DNA from: Myxococcus dinghuensis | GTDB lineage: Bacteria > Myxococcota > Myxococcia > Myxococcales > Myxococcaceae | DNA: 53,550 nt | Direction: 5' to 3' | NCBI RefSeq assembly: GCF_024198235.1 | Contig: NZ_JAKCFB010000054.1 | Location: 1-53,550 of the forward strand | Shown: positions 52,105 through 53,550 of the stretch, one piece after another | Layout: every line of letters starts with the position of its first letter | Position numbering within the stretch: position 1 is the first letter of the stretch | Position numbers and translations under genes: made by a program | The notes under the pieces: generated by a model | Seen by the model: only the letters and a program-made list of their open reading frames with translations | What the model was told of the DNA's origin: nothing | Database searches by the model: none

Positions 52105-52384
52105 GGCTGTTCCTCCTGGTGTCGCGTGTGGGAATGGGAGGGGCCGCCGGCGCTCACCCCGGGCGTCGTCGCCCCTCCTCCTGGACCGTAAGGCCGGGCC
52201 GGAGCGACGAGGAGGGGAGGCGACCCGTACGACCCGCATGGGTCCGCGCCAGCCGCTCCCTCGCCAGGCCCCTGTACTGACGTACGATTGTCATCCACTG
52301 GAAGGTGGCCGCGGGTCCCCCGCGACGTCCACTTTCCTCACCAGGGATTCGCTCTAGGTTCGGCGCTCGTCGCCAGGGGAAGCC

Positions 52385-52762
52385 ATGCCAGAAGTGCTCG
52401 TCGTCGATGACAGCAAGGTGATGCGCGACATGGTCGTCGCGTGCCTGCGTCCCTACCCGGGGCTGGGGTTCACCCATGCCTCCAGTGGCCTGGAGGCCAT
52501 CGAGCGGCTGTCCCTGAACCCGTATGACCTGCTGGTGCTGGACCTGAACATGCCGGACATCGGCGGCATCGAGGTCGTCGAGTTCGTGCGCGGGCAGGAC
52601 CGGCTGCGCCACCTGCCCATCATCATCGTCACCACCCGGGGAGACGAGGCGTCGCGCGCGCGGGCGCTCGCCGCCGGCGCCGACCGGTTCATGACCAAGC
52701 CCTTCACCCCCGACGCCATCCTCTCCGAGGCGAAGCGGCTGTTGGAGGAGAAGCGGGCTTGA
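52385..52762 (+). CDS. CheY-like response regulator, 125 aa
   Basis: The ATG follows AGGGGA. Receiver motifs: LVVDDSKVMRDMVV, phosphoacceptor Asp in LLVLDLNMPDIGGIEV, Thr in IIVTTRGDE and Lys in RFMTKPFTPD. A stand-alone CheY-type protein, cotranscribed with the following CheA gene (TTGA overlap), so it is its likely phosphorylation target in a chemosensory pathway (motility, development or other output). Confidence 0.92.
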   Translation: MPEVLVVDDSKVMRDMVVACLRPYPGLGFTHASSGLEAIERLSLNPYDLLVLDLNMPDIGGIEVVEFVRGQDRLRHLPIIIVTTRGDEASRARALAAGADRFMTKPFTPDAILSEAKRLLEEKRA

Positions 52763-53550
52763 CCGCCTCGGTGGACCTCGCGGACTTCCTCCCCGCCTAC
52801 CTGGCGGAGGTGGAGGAGCTGCTCGACACGGCGCACCGCCACCTGCTGGCGGTGGAGGCCAGCGCCCGCCGTGGCGCGGCCCACCCCAGGTCCGTGCGCG
52901 AGCTGTTCCGCGCCCTGCACACCATCAAGGGCCTGTCCGCCATGGTGGACGTGGAGCCCATCGTCTCCATCGCCCACTGGATGGAGACGTCGCTGCGGCA
53001 GGCGGACCAGGCCGGGGGCCGGCTGCCGGAGCGCAGCGTGGAGCCGCTGCTGGAGGGCCTGCGCGCGGTGGAGCAGCGCATCCGCCAGCTCGCCGCGGGC
53101 AAGCCCGCCGCGCCCGTGCCCGCCGGGCTGCTGGAGCGGTTGGAGACGCTGGAGCCGACCGGGGCCTCCCAGGGCGCCCCCGCTCCGACGCCCCCGGCGC
53201 TCGACGAGGAGAAGGCGCTCGCCGCCCGGCTCAGCCCCACCGAGCGCGAGCAGCTCGCGGGCGCCGCGGAGGGCCGCCGCGCCGTGCGCCTGGACTTCAT
53301 CCCCGGCGCGGACCGGGCCTCGCGGGGCCTGACCATCAACACCGTGCGCGAGCGCGTGGCGGCGCTGGGCGACATCGTCAAGGTCATCCCCGTGGCGGGG
53401 CCCACGCCGGGTGGTGGCTCGCTCACCTTCGCGCTGCTCCTGGTGACCGACGCCGCGGACGCCGCGCTGCTGGACGCGGCCGGGGGCGCGCCCGCGAGCG
53501 TGGTGGCGCTGGCCGGGCCCCGGCCCGCGCCCGTCGCCGCCGCGGCGGCC
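52759..53550 (+). CDS. CheA-like histidine kinase, N-terminal part, truncated by window end
   Basis: It starts at TTG overlapping the CheY stop (TTGA). The Hpt (P1) domain is clear: phosphorylatable His in LFRALHTIKGLSAMVDVEP. A Pro/Ala-rich linker (about 120-155) and a P2-like or second module (AVRLDFIPGADRASRGLTIN, ERVAALGDIVKVIPVAG) follow. The P3-P5 kinase core lies beyond the window edge. Identity as CheA is inferred from Hpt type and CheY pairing. Confidence 0.8.
   Translation, partial: MTASVDLADFLPAYLAEVEELLDTAHRHLLAVEASARRGAAHPRSVRELFRALHTIKGLSAMVDVEPIVSIAHWMETSLRQADQAGGRLPERSVEPLLEGLRAVEQRIRQLAAGKPAAPVPAGLLERLETLEPTGASQGAPAPTPPALDEEKALAARLSPTEREQLAGAAEGRRAVRLDFIPGADRASRGLTINTVRERVAALGDIVKVIPVAGPTPGGGSLTFALLLVTDAADAALLDAAGGAPASVVALAGPRPAPVAAAAA

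Noticed and set aside
1..53550. tRNA, rRNA, riboswitch and insertion-sequence signatures
   Set aside because: No cloverleaf-like, 16S/23S-like, riboswitch-like or transposase sequence was recognised anywhere in the window.

Overview
The window is high-GC DNA with the gene content of a myxobacterium, most likely Myxococcaceae (Myxococcus, Corallococcus or Pyxidicoccus type). The evidence is an Mx65-like retron, a SitA/SitI outer-membrane-exchange toxin pair, a eukaryote-like Ser/Thr kinase, many histidine kinases and orphan receivers, numerous lipoproteins, and the myxobacterial Imm11 family. No rRNA or tRNA gene was seen. Everything was read by eye; no database search was run.

Region 1 (1-9.4 kb) looks like a defence and conflict island. 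It opens with the trailing end of a CRISPR array (eight 37-bp repeats plus a degenerate ninth). Next come an orphan Imm11 immunity gene with a possible scrap of its toxin, an alpha/beta hydrolase, and a complete retron operon on the minus strand. That operon consists of an ARM/HEAT-like protein, a winged-helix/SWIM zinc-finger protein, a 165-bp msr-msd region bounded by a long inverted repeat, and a 428-aa reverse transcriptase. This matches the type XIII (ARM/WHSWIM/RT) architecture, whose mechanism is not known to me. The island ends with an outer-membrane protein gene and a clearly decayed MoxR-ATPase/beta-propeller gene with no start codon, no P-loop and three frameshifts.

Region 2 (9.4-24 kb) is dominated by signalling: three large cytoplasmic sensor kinases (RsbRD-GAF-PAS-PAS-HK, REC-GAF-HK, PAS-PAS-HK), two orphan receivers, a Ser/Thr kinase, an XRE regulator, and a TonB-dependent receptor with its own TonB C-terminal-like domain.

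Region 3 (24-33.5 kb) is secretory and accessory. It holds a lipoprotein with NGLST repeats, an MbnP/MbnH metallo pair, several lipoproteins, a candidate contractile-injection-type effector, and a SitA lipoprotein toxin with a CdiA-type tRNase C-terminus followed by its SitI3-like immunity gene.

Region 4 (33.5-43.3 kb) holds a four-gene redox-sensing operon (outer-membrane protein, lipoprotein, RegB/PrrB kinase with the GGxxNPF quinone motif and redox Cys, RegA/PrrA regulator), DoxX, a metallophosphoesterase, a PAS kinase and exported proteins.

Region 5 (43.3-53.5 kb) has a trypsin-like lipoprotein protease, a Fur/PerR regulator, a REC-REC-PAS kinase, an RCC1-propeller lipoprotein coupled to a di-heme DUF1111 protein (with a Fur-box-like site upstream), an Hsp20, and a CheY-CheA pair running off the end of the window.
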